NCBI RefSeq assembly: GCF_050948175.1
Contig: NC_135205.1
Location: forward strand, 6,361,795-6,425,794
Source: Xylocopa sonorina
Lineage: Eukaryota > Arthropoda > Insecta > Hymenoptera > Apidae
DNA: 64,000 nucleotides
Reading direction: 5' to 3'
Position 1 is the stretch's first letter; each line of letters starts with the position of its first letter. The position numbers and the translations under genes are program-made. Under the pieces are notes generated by a model that did no database searches, was not told the origin of the DNA, and worked only from the letters and a program-made list of their open reading frames with translations. Below are positions 1 to 11,613 of this stretch, piece after piece.

Positions 1-2500
1 TTTCAAACTCGTCACTCGTATTAAATTCTTCCTGTTCCTTTCGCGTCGCGACAGCGGCCGTATGTCACATTCCCGAGAATACCGCCGTCCTCGATGGAAA
101 AAGCACAGTTGTTTTCACCTGATGATCATTCGTCGTGCCCGATTTCTCGTGCACGGTGTACACCCGTCCCGTAGCACTGCTAGAAACTGGAAAACAAACA
201 CACTTCCGCGAACTTCATACCCTCCTGGTAGTTGCTCGCTCGATGTCGACCGATCACACGATAATCGACGTGTGCGACACGCACCGTACGAACAAACACG
301 TGTTTTTTAGGGTTGTGTAACGTTCGAAGCCTGGGGAGAGCGACCCAGTCAGCGCCCAATCCGCCTACTTGTTTTTTCTATCTCTCGTTTGTCGTGTTTT
401 CGACGCAACGGCGGAACGTTCGTGCTCGCATGCTCGCACTCCTGTCACAGAATTTAGTTGTACGCACAGCCGCGAAAAGAACAACACTCGGTTGTCGTGT
501 TTAATCCAGATAAAAGCGTCGCAAGAGAAAGAAACGCGGCCGCAACGAGAGTGGTCGGTCACACGACATCGCTCGACTCGTGGCCCGACTACGACTACGG
601 CCGATCGTTCTTGCCTAAACCACGTTCCCCGTAATTCCCTTTCCCCCTCCATAGGGCGCTGCGTCGTCAACAGTGCCGAGCCGTGGATACATGGGCCCTG
701 AAGGTAGGAGGCGCGGCTCGAAACCTCCGATTCACGCTCTTTCTGTCCGTCTCTCTTTCACCACCCTTCCATTCGCTGCTTTGGTCAGCTTCTCTCTGTT
801 TTTCCTTCAGATACCTCTCCTTTCCATTTTCTCCTCCTTCTAGTTACATACTCTCTATCTCCCTTTTGCCCTATACCCTTCTTCGTCCAGTATTTCCATC
901 TTCCTCGATCTGCCTTTCTCTTCTTTTCTCTTCACGTTCATCCTTTTCTATGTTTCCTATCCTATTCGCTATGTTCGCTCTCTGTGTCTCCTTTTGTCTG
1001 CATCTCTCTTCCTCTTACATTCTGTCCCTTTTCCTCCCTTCCCGCTTTTACCCTCGCGCTCATTTTGTCGTACTAACCACGCGTATACTTTCCTTTTCTC
1101 CTTGCTTTTCTCTCCTTCCTTTTTGTCCAGCGAAGGTCTATGAGAGTGGCGAAGAAGGATAGCTTCGCGCGGCTGGTGGGGTTTTGAAGGAAGCCGATGA
1201 TGGTTCAACGTGGTCTACGACGACACTAGATGTCGACGCCGCGATATCGAACGGCATGCGTAAAAAGGGAATCGGAAGGACCTCCTAAGGGTTTCGATTA
1301 TCATTGTCACAAACAGACCGTCGCCGGATTTTTACGCCTCCGTTAGCTCGCGGACGTTGCCCCAATTCGCTCATAGAGAACATCACTTTTAAACAATTCG
1401 AGAGATTTAAAAGATCGAACTTCCCTAACGAAAGGACCCTCGTATCAAATTGTTCCTGCAAACAAAATTGTCGCACTCACCGAAATCATTACAGAAATCC
1501 TATAATTCGATGCAATGACGCACAACCCACCACTGTGCTTTTCGTCGCAGCAAACTCAAGCCGATGAATAATGGTTTGGGATCATTTTTCCTTTTTACTC
1601 GCCTCGCGTCTTGATCTTCTATCCGGTAGAAATACTAATGACAATTATCCTAATTAATACTTCAATGGTAGATTGCAGTTATTTATCGAGGGTCATACTA
1701 GATTTCCTGTTACATCTGCCGATAATCCTATTAAAAATAGATATCACATTAGAATTTGATAGATGAACAGTGATAAGGTTAGATTATTATGAAGGTGGAA
1801 TAAATACAACTACAAATTAAAAAATTTTGAATAATTTTGTGTAATTTTCAATAACTTACTGAATCGTGATGTACAGTACGTCGATGCTTAGGAAAACAAC
1901 TCGGTACGATGAGTTCACTTATATCGTTCTTGAACTTCAACATAATTTTGAAAAGTTAGTACAAATGTCCATGCTCTTTAAACGTTTTATTATTTGTTTT
2001 TCAGTTATTCAAGGTTAAAACACGTAAATGTAGTAGTGTAGTGAGATAAATGAGAAATATTCTTTTTGGAGACTGTACCCGCACGCTATTATCTCCTAGC
2101 GGTGTTTCAGAAGAAACATAGGCGTCACCTTTGACAATGTAATGAATGAACTTTACCGAACAGCACTTCGTTACATATACACGACATTCGACGACAATTT
2201 CTTCTGTCTTCCTTCAACGTGATTTGTTAATAAGGTCATCACTCGTCCTTTTACTCATCAAGTACCACTTATTTTCAACGTTTCACCAACCTGTAGAGAA
2301 TCATATTAATAAGTATGCATAACAATTAAAGTTATTTCACCAATTAGGACGTAAAGTACTAAAATTCCTTTAATTTTCATTTTACATCAACGAGACTTTG
2401 CATTTTAGCGAGTGAAAGAGCGCTACCTATGTATACCAAAGGTAATTAAAGTTGCCGTCCATATGATGACAATCTAAAAGATACGAAGTATGAAATTAGA
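1..2500. other. Non-genic stretch, nothing recognised
   Basis: I see no gene here. The first 1.2 kb is moderately GC-rich, and 720-1130 is a long pyrimidine-rich (CT) tract. That tract keeps frames open on both strands only because stop codons are rare in such sequence. From about 1,560 on, the DNA is AT-rich and closed in all frames. A GTAGGA splice-donor-like site follows GGGCCCTGAAG near 702, but I found no partner acceptor or coding exon. Confidence 0.5.
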
Positions 2501-2910
2501 ATGATTTATAGAAAAGGAAAACGTGCCTGGAGACGGTACCCCGAGTATCTACGCCATTGGTTCGGCAAGTACCCCCTTGCTCTCCCTGTACGGAAAGTCT
2601 CTACCCACCATGCCACGCTATGCCGTGCTGTGCTGCGCTGTGCTACGGTTTGCCATGCCATCCTCAACCGCGTAGCGTGGCTAGTTGTTTCTTTTCTTTA
2701 TTCCTTTGTCGGAAAGTCGGTGGCGCGCGGAGTCTCGTTTTTAAGAGAAGAGTAGAGGGGAGGAGGCAAAAGGAAAACGACAACCGCTCAGCAGGGGCTG
2801 AGGAAGGAATGGTCGGGCCGTGGCTACGGGAAGGGGTATAAGGAGGGAGGGAGGGCCATGCAGTAAGGAGAATAAAACGTACGGTTCAAAAACTCAGTAC
2901 AGACTAACCT
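2500..2910 (+). promoter_or_regulatory. Candidate promoter with G-rich tract and TATA-like box
   Basis: A GC-rich island within AT-rich DNA. At 2585-2660 there is a degenerate TGCYRTGC-type short repeat. At 2828-2855 five G-runs (GGG, GGGG, then three GGG separated by single A) form a potential G-quadruplex. A TATAAG box at 2837-2842 lies inside it, and GCAGTAAG, resembling an initiator, lies about 25 bases downstream. No coding exon was found downstream, so any transcript is unknown. This is inference from motif spacing only. Confidence 0.2.
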
Positions 2911-5080
2911 CGAAATAAAGCCGACAACGCGCTCGGGAAACCGAGGTATATCTATTAATAATAAACTGTTTTCAGTGAACTGTCTTCCCTATCGTCTAGA
3001 AAGAGAACACGAACGCGACATGCCGGCTTTTGCATGGTCTCGCCCATTCGAAAGCGTCGTTCAGCCTGGTGTTCGTTTCGTTGCGTTGTTATGTAATATT
3101 ACGTGCGAATAGAGCGTGTATATCGCGCGCCGGTAAGAATGCTGTTGTATGCTATTAAGGAAAATTGCCCCCTCGCGACGGTAAATAGGAAACGTCACGG
3201 ATTCTTCAATACGGCCACTAACATATCGAACGGCTGTTTAATCTGAGAACGTAAATTCAATTGCATATTTATGGAATACCTTCATAATCCTGAGATCTCT
3301 TTAGCGCCTCATTAAAACGGACAATCTGAAGTGAATAATGTGTCCGCCACTTATCCTAGCTCTCCATTGGTATCGAACTGCGTTATATCGATTCTCGCTA
3401 TCAAGCGACACTTCAACTCGGTCGTAGCTTTGTTTCTCGAACGTCAAAGATAACGATCTGGTGTCGTGTAACGACCGTTGTCCGATGTTTGCGATGTCTT
3501 TCATGGTATCTGTTGCATTTAGAACCTTATCAGCGGACAGTAGTCATCGACAAACAGCATGCGTACATCAGAGTGCATTTCTTTATCAATACTGATTTTC
3601 AGGTTTTCGCAATCGCCCTAATAGAGTAAGGTTAGATCGTTGATTTGGACTTTCCATCGTTGCTCCCTACGGTCACAAAAATATCGCAAAACACATCACA
3701 GCAAGGTCATTATCATCGCATCACTTGACACTCACGTGCAAGGGGAAGTGCGCGTGAATTAAAATGTTAGGCCACACTGAAATACACTCGGGAATTTTTC
3801 TTTCGCGCCTTACAATCTCAAAGTGAGTGTTAAAGCACAGAGCAAAATTATTTACTCACAACGTAATAGTTTTTGTTAAATCTGAATTATTTTATTTTCT
3901 AATGCAAAACTGTAATTTCAGTTTACTCACAGCGCAGTTGTAACAATTGAGGAAATTAAATTAGTGCGATTCGAGAACTTTAGAGCTCTTTGTAATTTAG
4001 GCAATTTACTCCGAAACTGCTCTCTGTTCCACTTAAACGGTAAAACAAAATAAAATGTTATTCTTGCGTTAATTATTAAGGATTCTTATTTTTTACATAA
4101 ATCTTGGGTCTACGTTTCGGAAACCTTCAATCTCCCTCTGCCGACCGGGCCGCCCGAAGAAAAACAGGAAGGGAGTGGAAGGGGAGGAGAAAGGAAGAAA
4201 TAAGAGAGGGAAGAAGGTCCACGACCGGATCTTATAATTACGCTAATTAGGCAGTAACGCGTAAAAAAGAGCGGCGCGAGTATTTATCGCAAGGTATCGT
4301 GAAAGGTATTACGGAGGTCGGCAAAGGAGGACGTCGTACGACAGAATACGACAGGAAAGGCTATAATATAGTTTTGCCGCAAGCATCAGAAGCAACAGCA
4401 GCAGCAGTTACGGTGGTAAGCAAGCGGACAGCAACGTCGGTGCCGAGAAACAGGCGAACCCTGACGTTGGTCTCACCGTACGCTCCGTGCGTCTGACAGA
4501 TGTCTAATTTGAAGAAAATCCGAACGGAGGAATGCGTTCTTAAAAGCCGGCTGAAAAGCTTAAGCATGGAATCTGTCGTAACAATAAATATTCGTCGGCA
4601 ACAGCTTTGAAGAGACGGCTTTGGTATGTTCAAAATGGTGCCGCAACCGTGTTTTTGTAACACTTCTTTTATAACGCGTTTCGAAATATATATTTTAATG
4701 AATATTTCGAATAATTTTGGAATGTAATTTTGCAGCGGAACTGCTGCCACGTAAGAAAGTACTTTAGCCTCCTAATAGATGGTTAGTCATTTATTTAGTT
4801 TCTAGCTCATATATACATTCAGAGACGTTATCTTATGCTAGCCCTCGTCAATTACAGATACCCGAATCGGACGCATTTAAGGAAACTCGAGAAACCTCGT
4901 TTTGCTTCGTGAAAATTAGCTCGTCCGTACATAAAGACGCTCCAATGTGTTCCCTTCGCGCGCAAATGTCCCTGGCTAGCATGCGAGGGGTGGTGGGTTC
5001 ATTCAAGCGGAATTATCGTTATCGCTGGTTTCCCGTTCTATTTTCCCGGTGGATGCTTAATCAGCGACCGACAAACTCAT
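2911..5080. other. Non-genic stretch
   Basis: Mixed-composition DNA with no supported exon. A purine-rich patch lies at about 4,150-4,220 (AGGAAGGGAG-type). CAG/CAR triplets at about 4,385-4,410 create a short open frame on each strand. Neither frame looks like a conserved protein. Confidence 0.5.
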
Positions 5081-5800
5081 ACTGAACGTGTGTGGTTGTT
5101 ACCCGTCAGAGATTTTTCTCTCATCAGGCCAGAACAGCCCGGGACTGAGCGTTTATGGGTACCTTTGCTGGATGGATTCGTCGGTTGGGGAGGGTCGTGG
5201 GGCAGCGGGGGTTTGGGTAGCGACGACGAGAGCGAGGGGGATAAAGAGAGAGAGCGAGAGAGAGGAAAGAGAGCCACGGCTGGATTGCGGGCCGGCCGTG
5301 CCGTGGCGGGGGTGGGGGGAAGGAGGAAGCGGTCGGCGCGTTTGATCTCAGCCGCGGGCGCCGACAAAGCGTTCATCCACTCTCCTACAACGGCGTGCTG
5401 TCTCACGAGCGGGAGCGCGACAATGTTCGCCTGGGCAAAGCACGCGAGAGAGACAATGGATAAAGCGAGCCAGGCGGTTAGGTAGCGTGATACGGAGCGA
5501 GAAGGAAAAGAAGCGGAAAGAGAAAGCTTGAGCAATGCCGCGCCGGACGAATGGTGCGCCGCGCCGCGCCACACCACGGCACCCGATGGGGGAACGGAGA
5601 AAAACACAGAGAGATCGAGAAGCACATGGAGCGACCGAGAGAAAGAGCCCTTCGGTCGGACGGAGAGGCCTACGAGTGGAAAAAGAGGGCCCGACCAGCC
5701 AAAGGAAAAGATAGGGAACGAAAGAGCGTAACACGGCGAACGAGGGAAAAAGAAAGGGATAGGAAACAGAGACGACTCGCAAGCATTGCTGTATGCAGTT
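5081..5800. other. GC- and purine-rich island
   Basis: This block is much richer in G+C and CpG than its flanks. It includes imperfect GA runs (5240-5275), GCGCCGCGCCGCGCC-type sequence (5558-5572) and a canonical G-quadruplex pattern (5187-5217). Frames stay open on both strands, as expected from composition; none carries a recognisable domain. It could be an unannotated promoter or 5' exon. I cannot decide the strand. Confidence 0.3.
5187..5217 (+). other. G-quadruplex-forming tract
   Basis: Five runs of three or more G (GGGG, GGG, GGGG, GGGGG, GGG) are separated by loops of 1, 4, 4 and 3 bases. This satisfies the usual G3+N1-7 rule on the plus strand. It sits inside the GC-rich island at 5.1-5.8 kb. 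Formation in vivo is not shown by sequence alone. Confidence 0.6.
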
Positions 5801-8800
5801 GGAATGAAAATTTAGGCGGCACTTTAATCCATAAATATCAACCTTTAAATATTTATATTATACCAAAATCTCATATTTTATACACGTTGATCGCTCACAA
5901 TACATTTGTATATTAAATGTAATATAAATGTTTACAGGTACTGCGAAAATTCATTGTGTGAAACGTAAACATAACATTTTGACGATTTATTTACGACGTG
6001 AACACTTTTCTGGTGATACGGTGTATCGGCCCGTACCGGCTCAAGTACAGCACTGCTCTCGGGCGAAAGAAGATAGAGGTGTAGAGAGAGAGCGAGAGAG
6101 AGAGAGAGAGAGAGAGAGAGGAGGGAGGTTGGAAGGAAACGAGGAAGGGAGAAAAGATCCGAAGATCCGTTCCACGATCTGGTGCTGTCGCGCTCGCTTT
6201 AGCATGGCACTGCCACTCCCTGCGCTGGCCACACCAGCTTTGCTATTAATAAATAATGCTCCGTGATCCGCGTTACAACTAAAAGCGACTCGTTCCGCTT
6301 TGCCCTTCTTTTTTCTTCGTCTTCTATACCCTGAAACGCGTGGACAACTACGAAATCACTGTCCCTTCCGTATCGCGTCGAATCGGCGATCTTTTTTCAT
6401 CGAGCAGCTGAATGAACCGCGCCTTGGTCACGGTTCGACAAAGTTCGTACACGGCTTTGAGGAACCTTGCGCCTCGCTCTCGGCCAAGCTGTTGGAGACG
6501 CGTCAGAGAGGTTCTAATTTAGAGTATTAGAGAGGCAATGACTATGAAGCGAGAGACGGCGAGCGTGGTTCACGGAAACACAGACACGACCGTTTGATGG
6601 GTCACGAAACTGCTGTTTGTAATATTTTAGGTTTATTACCCGTACGGCGATAATAACGGTGGTCATCAAAGGACGATATGTTCAATTTAATGTGAATAGA
6701 GGCATGTTGGAATGATTGAATGTCAGTTAAAATTGTTATGGCACTTTTTTCTTCGTGTATGCGGTTCATTCATTTTCTTATTTTCCATTAAGTTTAATGC
6801 ATACAAATCATTTGAATATCATATATTGGGGTCATTAGTCATCAGTAAAATATTTGTAACTTGTGGAATTGTTTATTCGTGAAAACATTGTACACACAGA
6901 GCACCATGTTGTTTATCCTAATATCGATTAAAAACCCGCGTATTCCATACTTTTGTACGTTTTCTAAGCCTCTTTTTTTATGTCGCCGCGCTCGTTGCAC
7001 ACGCTTTGATTGCGTCTAGTCGACTCTGAAAGCCCTGTAAATTGTGCGGGTTTTAACGCGAATAAAAACTTACGTTGACTCACCAAACTCACAATATTTT
7101 TTATTATTTGTAAAACGCTGATTTCTCAAATTCATCGTGAACTTAAATCACAGGGGACATACAGATTGCACCAACCATCATCAGTTTGTGGCTTAATTAA
7201 TTCGATAAAATTACGGAATAACATACACAAAAAAAGAAAAAAAAAGAACAGCACATAGTACAAGTAGACGTTCCTCCTTACGTTCTGTAATTAGTCATAC
7301 AATTAGATATCTGTAAGTTATACAGAATAACTTCTAGAAAAATGAATCTCAAAAGGATCGGACTACTCTACTTGAAACACGTTTATATATATATACACAT
7401 TATCTGTTTCCTGTCGTTTTGCTCCCGGTTAAAGAATTTTTCGTGTTTTGAGTGCTGAGTAGGCCATATTAAATTTTTCATAGGTACGTGCCGTTATCCA
7501 ATTTAAAACATGAATTAAAGTCGATTTTTATACATTTTAATTGATATGCCAATGATAGCGTCGCCATCAAAATTACTTTATTATTTGTATACGTACTATT
7601 TATATTGTAGAATACGTATATATGTATAATTGACTTAAAATCAATGAGACAGTAAAAAATAAGAAATCTTGAGGAATAAAATGACATCAAAATTTCATTG
7701 TAAAAATTAGTTACTTTATAATAATAAAAAATTGACTTTTTATCATTATTTTGTAACAGCTACTGGATTTAGAAAAATTCGTTTCAATTCTTGGATTCAA
7801 AAACGACAACTAAATTTACACCAAAATTCACAAGTATCGTCAATTAGTATTAGTCGAAATAGGCTCTATTTGCGAATGTTTCCTAATATAAATGCTAATT
7901 CATGTGACCTCGAAGCAAAAAGGCGGTCTTTAGTAACGCGTTTCGAGTACGGTCCGATATTTTCGCATGTGGGCTGTACTTTTCGTCTACGTAAATATCC
8001 ATTCTTACAAGAATCATACTTAGAGATAATCGCACGATCGCTTTATTCAATGATTAAAAACGTCTATTCAGATATGCGATACGCGTAATACGGTTCATGT
8101 GTTTACTACATAATTAAAATGCAATCGTGACATTCAGATTGATTAGGGACATACGCTGTAAATTCATTGAAGCAGTGCTCAAGAAGTCAAGTGAGAGCCA
8201 ATAATAGATTTTCGTATATCTTAGGGAAGATCTTGTTGAAGGAATACTGTTTAAAAAATGTTGAAAACAATTGGCACCGCAAACTGACCACGATTACTTT
8301 TTTCGGATCGTACGAAATACGACGCTTAACATTGTTGCGCCAAAACATCTCTCTTCGGTTGATGAAAATTTACAAAGTTATTGAAAAACTAAACATTGCC
8401 TTCGTAGAAGTTTTAGTCTCGGGGAATTAACTTAAAAAGAGCGTGACTAAATAATTAAATTTTATTTCATTCTTTTAATTAATCCAAGTCGATAGGAATA
8501 TGGAGAGAAGAGCGTTTTAGGTGGCAATGTTAAGTGCCTCGTATATTTACATAAACTATAAAAATAATTCGTAAAGTACGTGTGTGTATATGTGTATGCA
8601 AATTAAATAAGGTCCCTCTTAATCATGTGTATCTGAAATTAAGAGATACAATTTTTACATTATTGCAGAAATAAGTCGTATCACGAGGTAGTTGAGATCT
8701 TATTTAACGTAACACTTTAAACCAGTGTTTCCCAAATTTAGGGCTAAAGATCTGATACTTTCATGACAAACTATTTGTACTTTAAATTTTACATATACTT

Positions 8801-9653
8801 TTATATAGCAAACGTATCTTTAGCTCATAAATTTTGAACAACGATTTCTAGTCTTACTTTACGGAACGTAATCACGAGAAAAAATAAAAGAAGAATGAAT
8901 CGAGTTCCTCTTGTATGTTGGACTGGTTTGACTCTATACACTCTTTTACAAATAACAAATTAATACAGACAAATATAATTTGGTATCTTGTCCCGTATAA
9001 AGTGAAAAATGACCCTTTCAATGATTAATTTAGTGGCTACGTTCAAGCTTCGTTCCTTGAAACTTAGTTAATCGTTCATTTTTAAATATTCTCAACAAAT
9101 ATCAGCCCGCACGCAAATGCATCGTTGCTTTTCGATTCAGTTTCCTTCGTACTGTTCTCTCGTCGTTAGATTTGCAAGTAGCTTACGCGCGCGAGAAGAA
9201 TATCGAGAACTGTATTTATTCGTGTGGTGTGTATATGTATCCGTGTATATATGTATGTAATCGATCACGCTCCTCGAAATAATAAAGTGCAGTTTATCTT
9301 GAAAATTTATTATATATTACATTGTTCTCCAGTGACGCTAATGATGATATTTAATCGTAATTATTTGCACCGTTCTCGTGAATTACTTCTTATATTATAC
9401 AATTAATTCCCAGAAGTGTGACATTGCTTTGAAAGCAAACTCCAATAACAATATAAGCAAATTTCTCAGTTTTCTTTCGTTAGAATTCCTTTCTTTTTTC
9501 TTTTTACTAAATTTATACATTGTTTGCATATATTTTAAATTTATACATTATGTATGTGTATATTTTAAATACAATACGCAATGGACCAATGATAGGATTG
9601 GTATCTTATTCATCTCCCATCTCAAGAATTAAATCCGTCTCTTAACCATTTAT
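5801..9653. other. AT-rich non-genic stretch
   Basis: Mostly AT-rich sequence with many stops in every frame. A 118-codon open frame at 7732-8088 and an 87-codon frame at 8167-8430 have no recognisable motif and no coding-like composition, so I do not call them genes. No transposase remnants were recognised. Confidence 0.5.
6081..6123 (+). repeat. (GA)n microsatellite
   Basis: Nearly perfect GA dinucleotide run, interrupted once by a C and continued by GGAGGGAGG. GAGA-type runs can bind GAGA-factor-like proteins in insects, but nothing here indicates a promoter. Confidence 0.9.
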
Positions 9654-9671
9654 TATAGTAATAATAATAAT

Positions 9672-9714
<43 letters not shown>
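9654..9714 (+). repeat. (TAA)n microsatellite
   Basis: About twenty TAA/AAT units with a single ATTAA interruption. It lies downstream of the minus-strand gene at 11.5-14.1 kb. The minus-strand AATAAA read at 9649-9654 abuts this repeat and could be part of it rather than a working polyadenylation signal. Confidence 0.9.
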
Positions 9715-11491
9715 CTTGTATCCTATTTTCAATAGAAGTCGATATGCCTAATCGTTTAAACGGCATTCTTGAGTTTTTAAGCTTATGAAATATATGTACA
9801 TAGTACATGTGTTCAGTGACTGTTGAAACAAGGGACAAAAGTGTTTTGCAATTGTATTGCAACGTAATAATAGACGCTATTCAAATGAATAAGATACATT
9901 GACCTTCAAGATTCCAAACGCTCATATAGTTCTGTATTCATTTTCACAATTTTGATTACCTAATCTTTATATGTACATACATAGATAAAATCATACGAGT
10001 GAGAAACAACTTTCTCGTCCCAGTTTGTGCAATGTTCAACGGCCGATGCATTAAATAAGTGCACGCAACTTTGGAGACCGGATTTTCAATGGGGAAAAAA
10101 AAGCTTATAATTTGGCTTTCCTAAAAATTAAAAGCTTTTCCATTTCTTTTTTATGTAGGATAACTATATAAGGTACGACACTGTATTATTGTTATGTAAA
10201 AAACAAATACATGCCTCGATACCTTCGTGTTTAATATACATCGTAATATAAAATGATTCTTGTAATTCCCCTTTTGTCAATATTAACACAAATTTCTATT
10301 TCCCCATAATACATTTTGACACAAAATATAAACTATAAACTATGTTAAAATATATGAATTTAGATTTGGTGAAGTGTAAATTATAATCATCTATCTTTCG
10401 GTAAATATACACTTTGTCCATAATCTTTGAAAAAATAAAATAATACATAGATAAAGCAAGTTTATACATTTTAATCCAGACTTATCAGAGTAAATAAGTG
10501 CTGCTTTGTTTTTCTTATGAAAAAGGGTATAATATGTTTAAGTGGCTAAATTATAGTTTGACACCACCATAATTAATATAATTCACATGATTTTTCTTTT
10601 CTTATAACAATGAATTATATTAGCAATTCATTAACATAAATGATTCGAAAATAAACTACATTTAAAACGTTACATCTCCAGCCGTAAGGATTTTTTTTCA
10701 TATTCTTTCTTTTATGAATCCATGGATTCAACAACAGGACAAGGATTTACAGTTGAGGGCACTTTTTTCTCTGCCTGTCTTTAATATAGGCGCTGGACCA
10801 TTTCGTATGCTATTTTTCAAACAGCAAGGATTCAGCATAATGTACAGATATTGTACTTCTAAACCTACCGATCCATAACTTGGAGATCGATATAATTCAC
10901 AGATTGTTCTCATCCTCTAGTACTCTAATTACTTTTATGTTCTCATCTTTTCGTAGAGTACATTACAAGCCCCAGATATATATATTTGTACATAGCTATC
11001 ATATCCAATGGAAAGTGTACAATTAAACTCAACTGAATCACGTACAAGTTCACTCACAACATCAAAAATAGACTATTGCAAGAGTGCATTAGCATGTGAC
11101 ACCCTGTAGATAGTTATTACTCAACCAAGGTACCCATTCTCCATACACATCCCATGACTTTCTTCTTCTCCTGTAGGAATCTGAAACGTAGACGATATGT
11201 ACAAATTTTTGTATGATATCACAACATCACTCTTAATAAGTCTCTGGTCTTAACCCCCTCCCCACCCCCGTTTAAATGCGACTTGCCGCACAGTCATATA
11301 AATTGTTGATCCCACATTGTTGGACTATAATATAATGCAGCATCTGATAGATATAAGAACCTTGAGATCATATATATTACATTACAAATCGATCGCAATT
11401 TTTTTTTAGAGTGTACTACGTGTACATATTGCCTACGATGCAGATTCTGTTCTAAATGTAATACAGGGAATACAAGTAAATTACGTTAATC
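9715..11491 (-). other. Downstream flank / probable 3' UTR of the minus-strand gene
   Basis: AT-rich and without a supported coding exon. It follows the TAA stop at 11492 on the minus strand, so its right part is likely 3' UTR. Minus-strand ATTAAA variants occur at 10470-10475 and 10230-10235, and a canonical AATAAA at 9649-9654. Which one is used cannot be decided here. A 61-codon open frame at 10728-10913 looks like chance. Confidence 0.4.
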
Positions 11492-11613
11492 TTATGCTCG
11501 TCCACGTGGCTTTTTTCGAGAAGTCGTCTCTTCGGTCGATGCAGCGCCTGTGGCAACTATACGCTTTGGACGACCTGCCGCTTTGCTACTTTGTTGCGTG
11601 TTCTGAACGGATG
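11492..11613 (-). CDS. Minus-strand gene, terminal coding exon 6
   Basis: Residues 568-607 and TAA at 11494-11492. It contains GRPKR and KKPRGRA, two AT-hook-like minor-groove-binding motifs separated by 16 residues. The acceptor is AATTTTCAG|CATCC. The intron before it holds a run of about 23 A (11638-11660). Confidence 0.8.

Noticed and set aside
683..1162. 159-codon plus-strand open frame
   Set aside because: It lies in a long pyrimidine tract that rarely makes stop codons; the peptide is Ser/Leu/Phe low complexity and the frame opens with GTG.
4361..4750. 129-codon minus-strand frame
   Set aside because: Partly produced by CAG/GCA triplets, no recognisable domain and no splice partner.
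5077..5782. Overlapping minus-strand frames of 182 and 144 codons
   Set aside because: Frames on both strands are open together in purine/pyrimidine-biased sequence; no motif and no splice signals.
7732..8430. Two neighbouring plus-strand frames (118 and 87 codons)
   Set aside because: AT-rich composition, no motif, no splice-linked extension; I could not match them to a transposon protein.
11099..11118. ACCCTGTAGAT word resembling the start of miR-10
   Set aside because: The match stops after 11 bases, the following bases differ, and no hairpin partner is visible.
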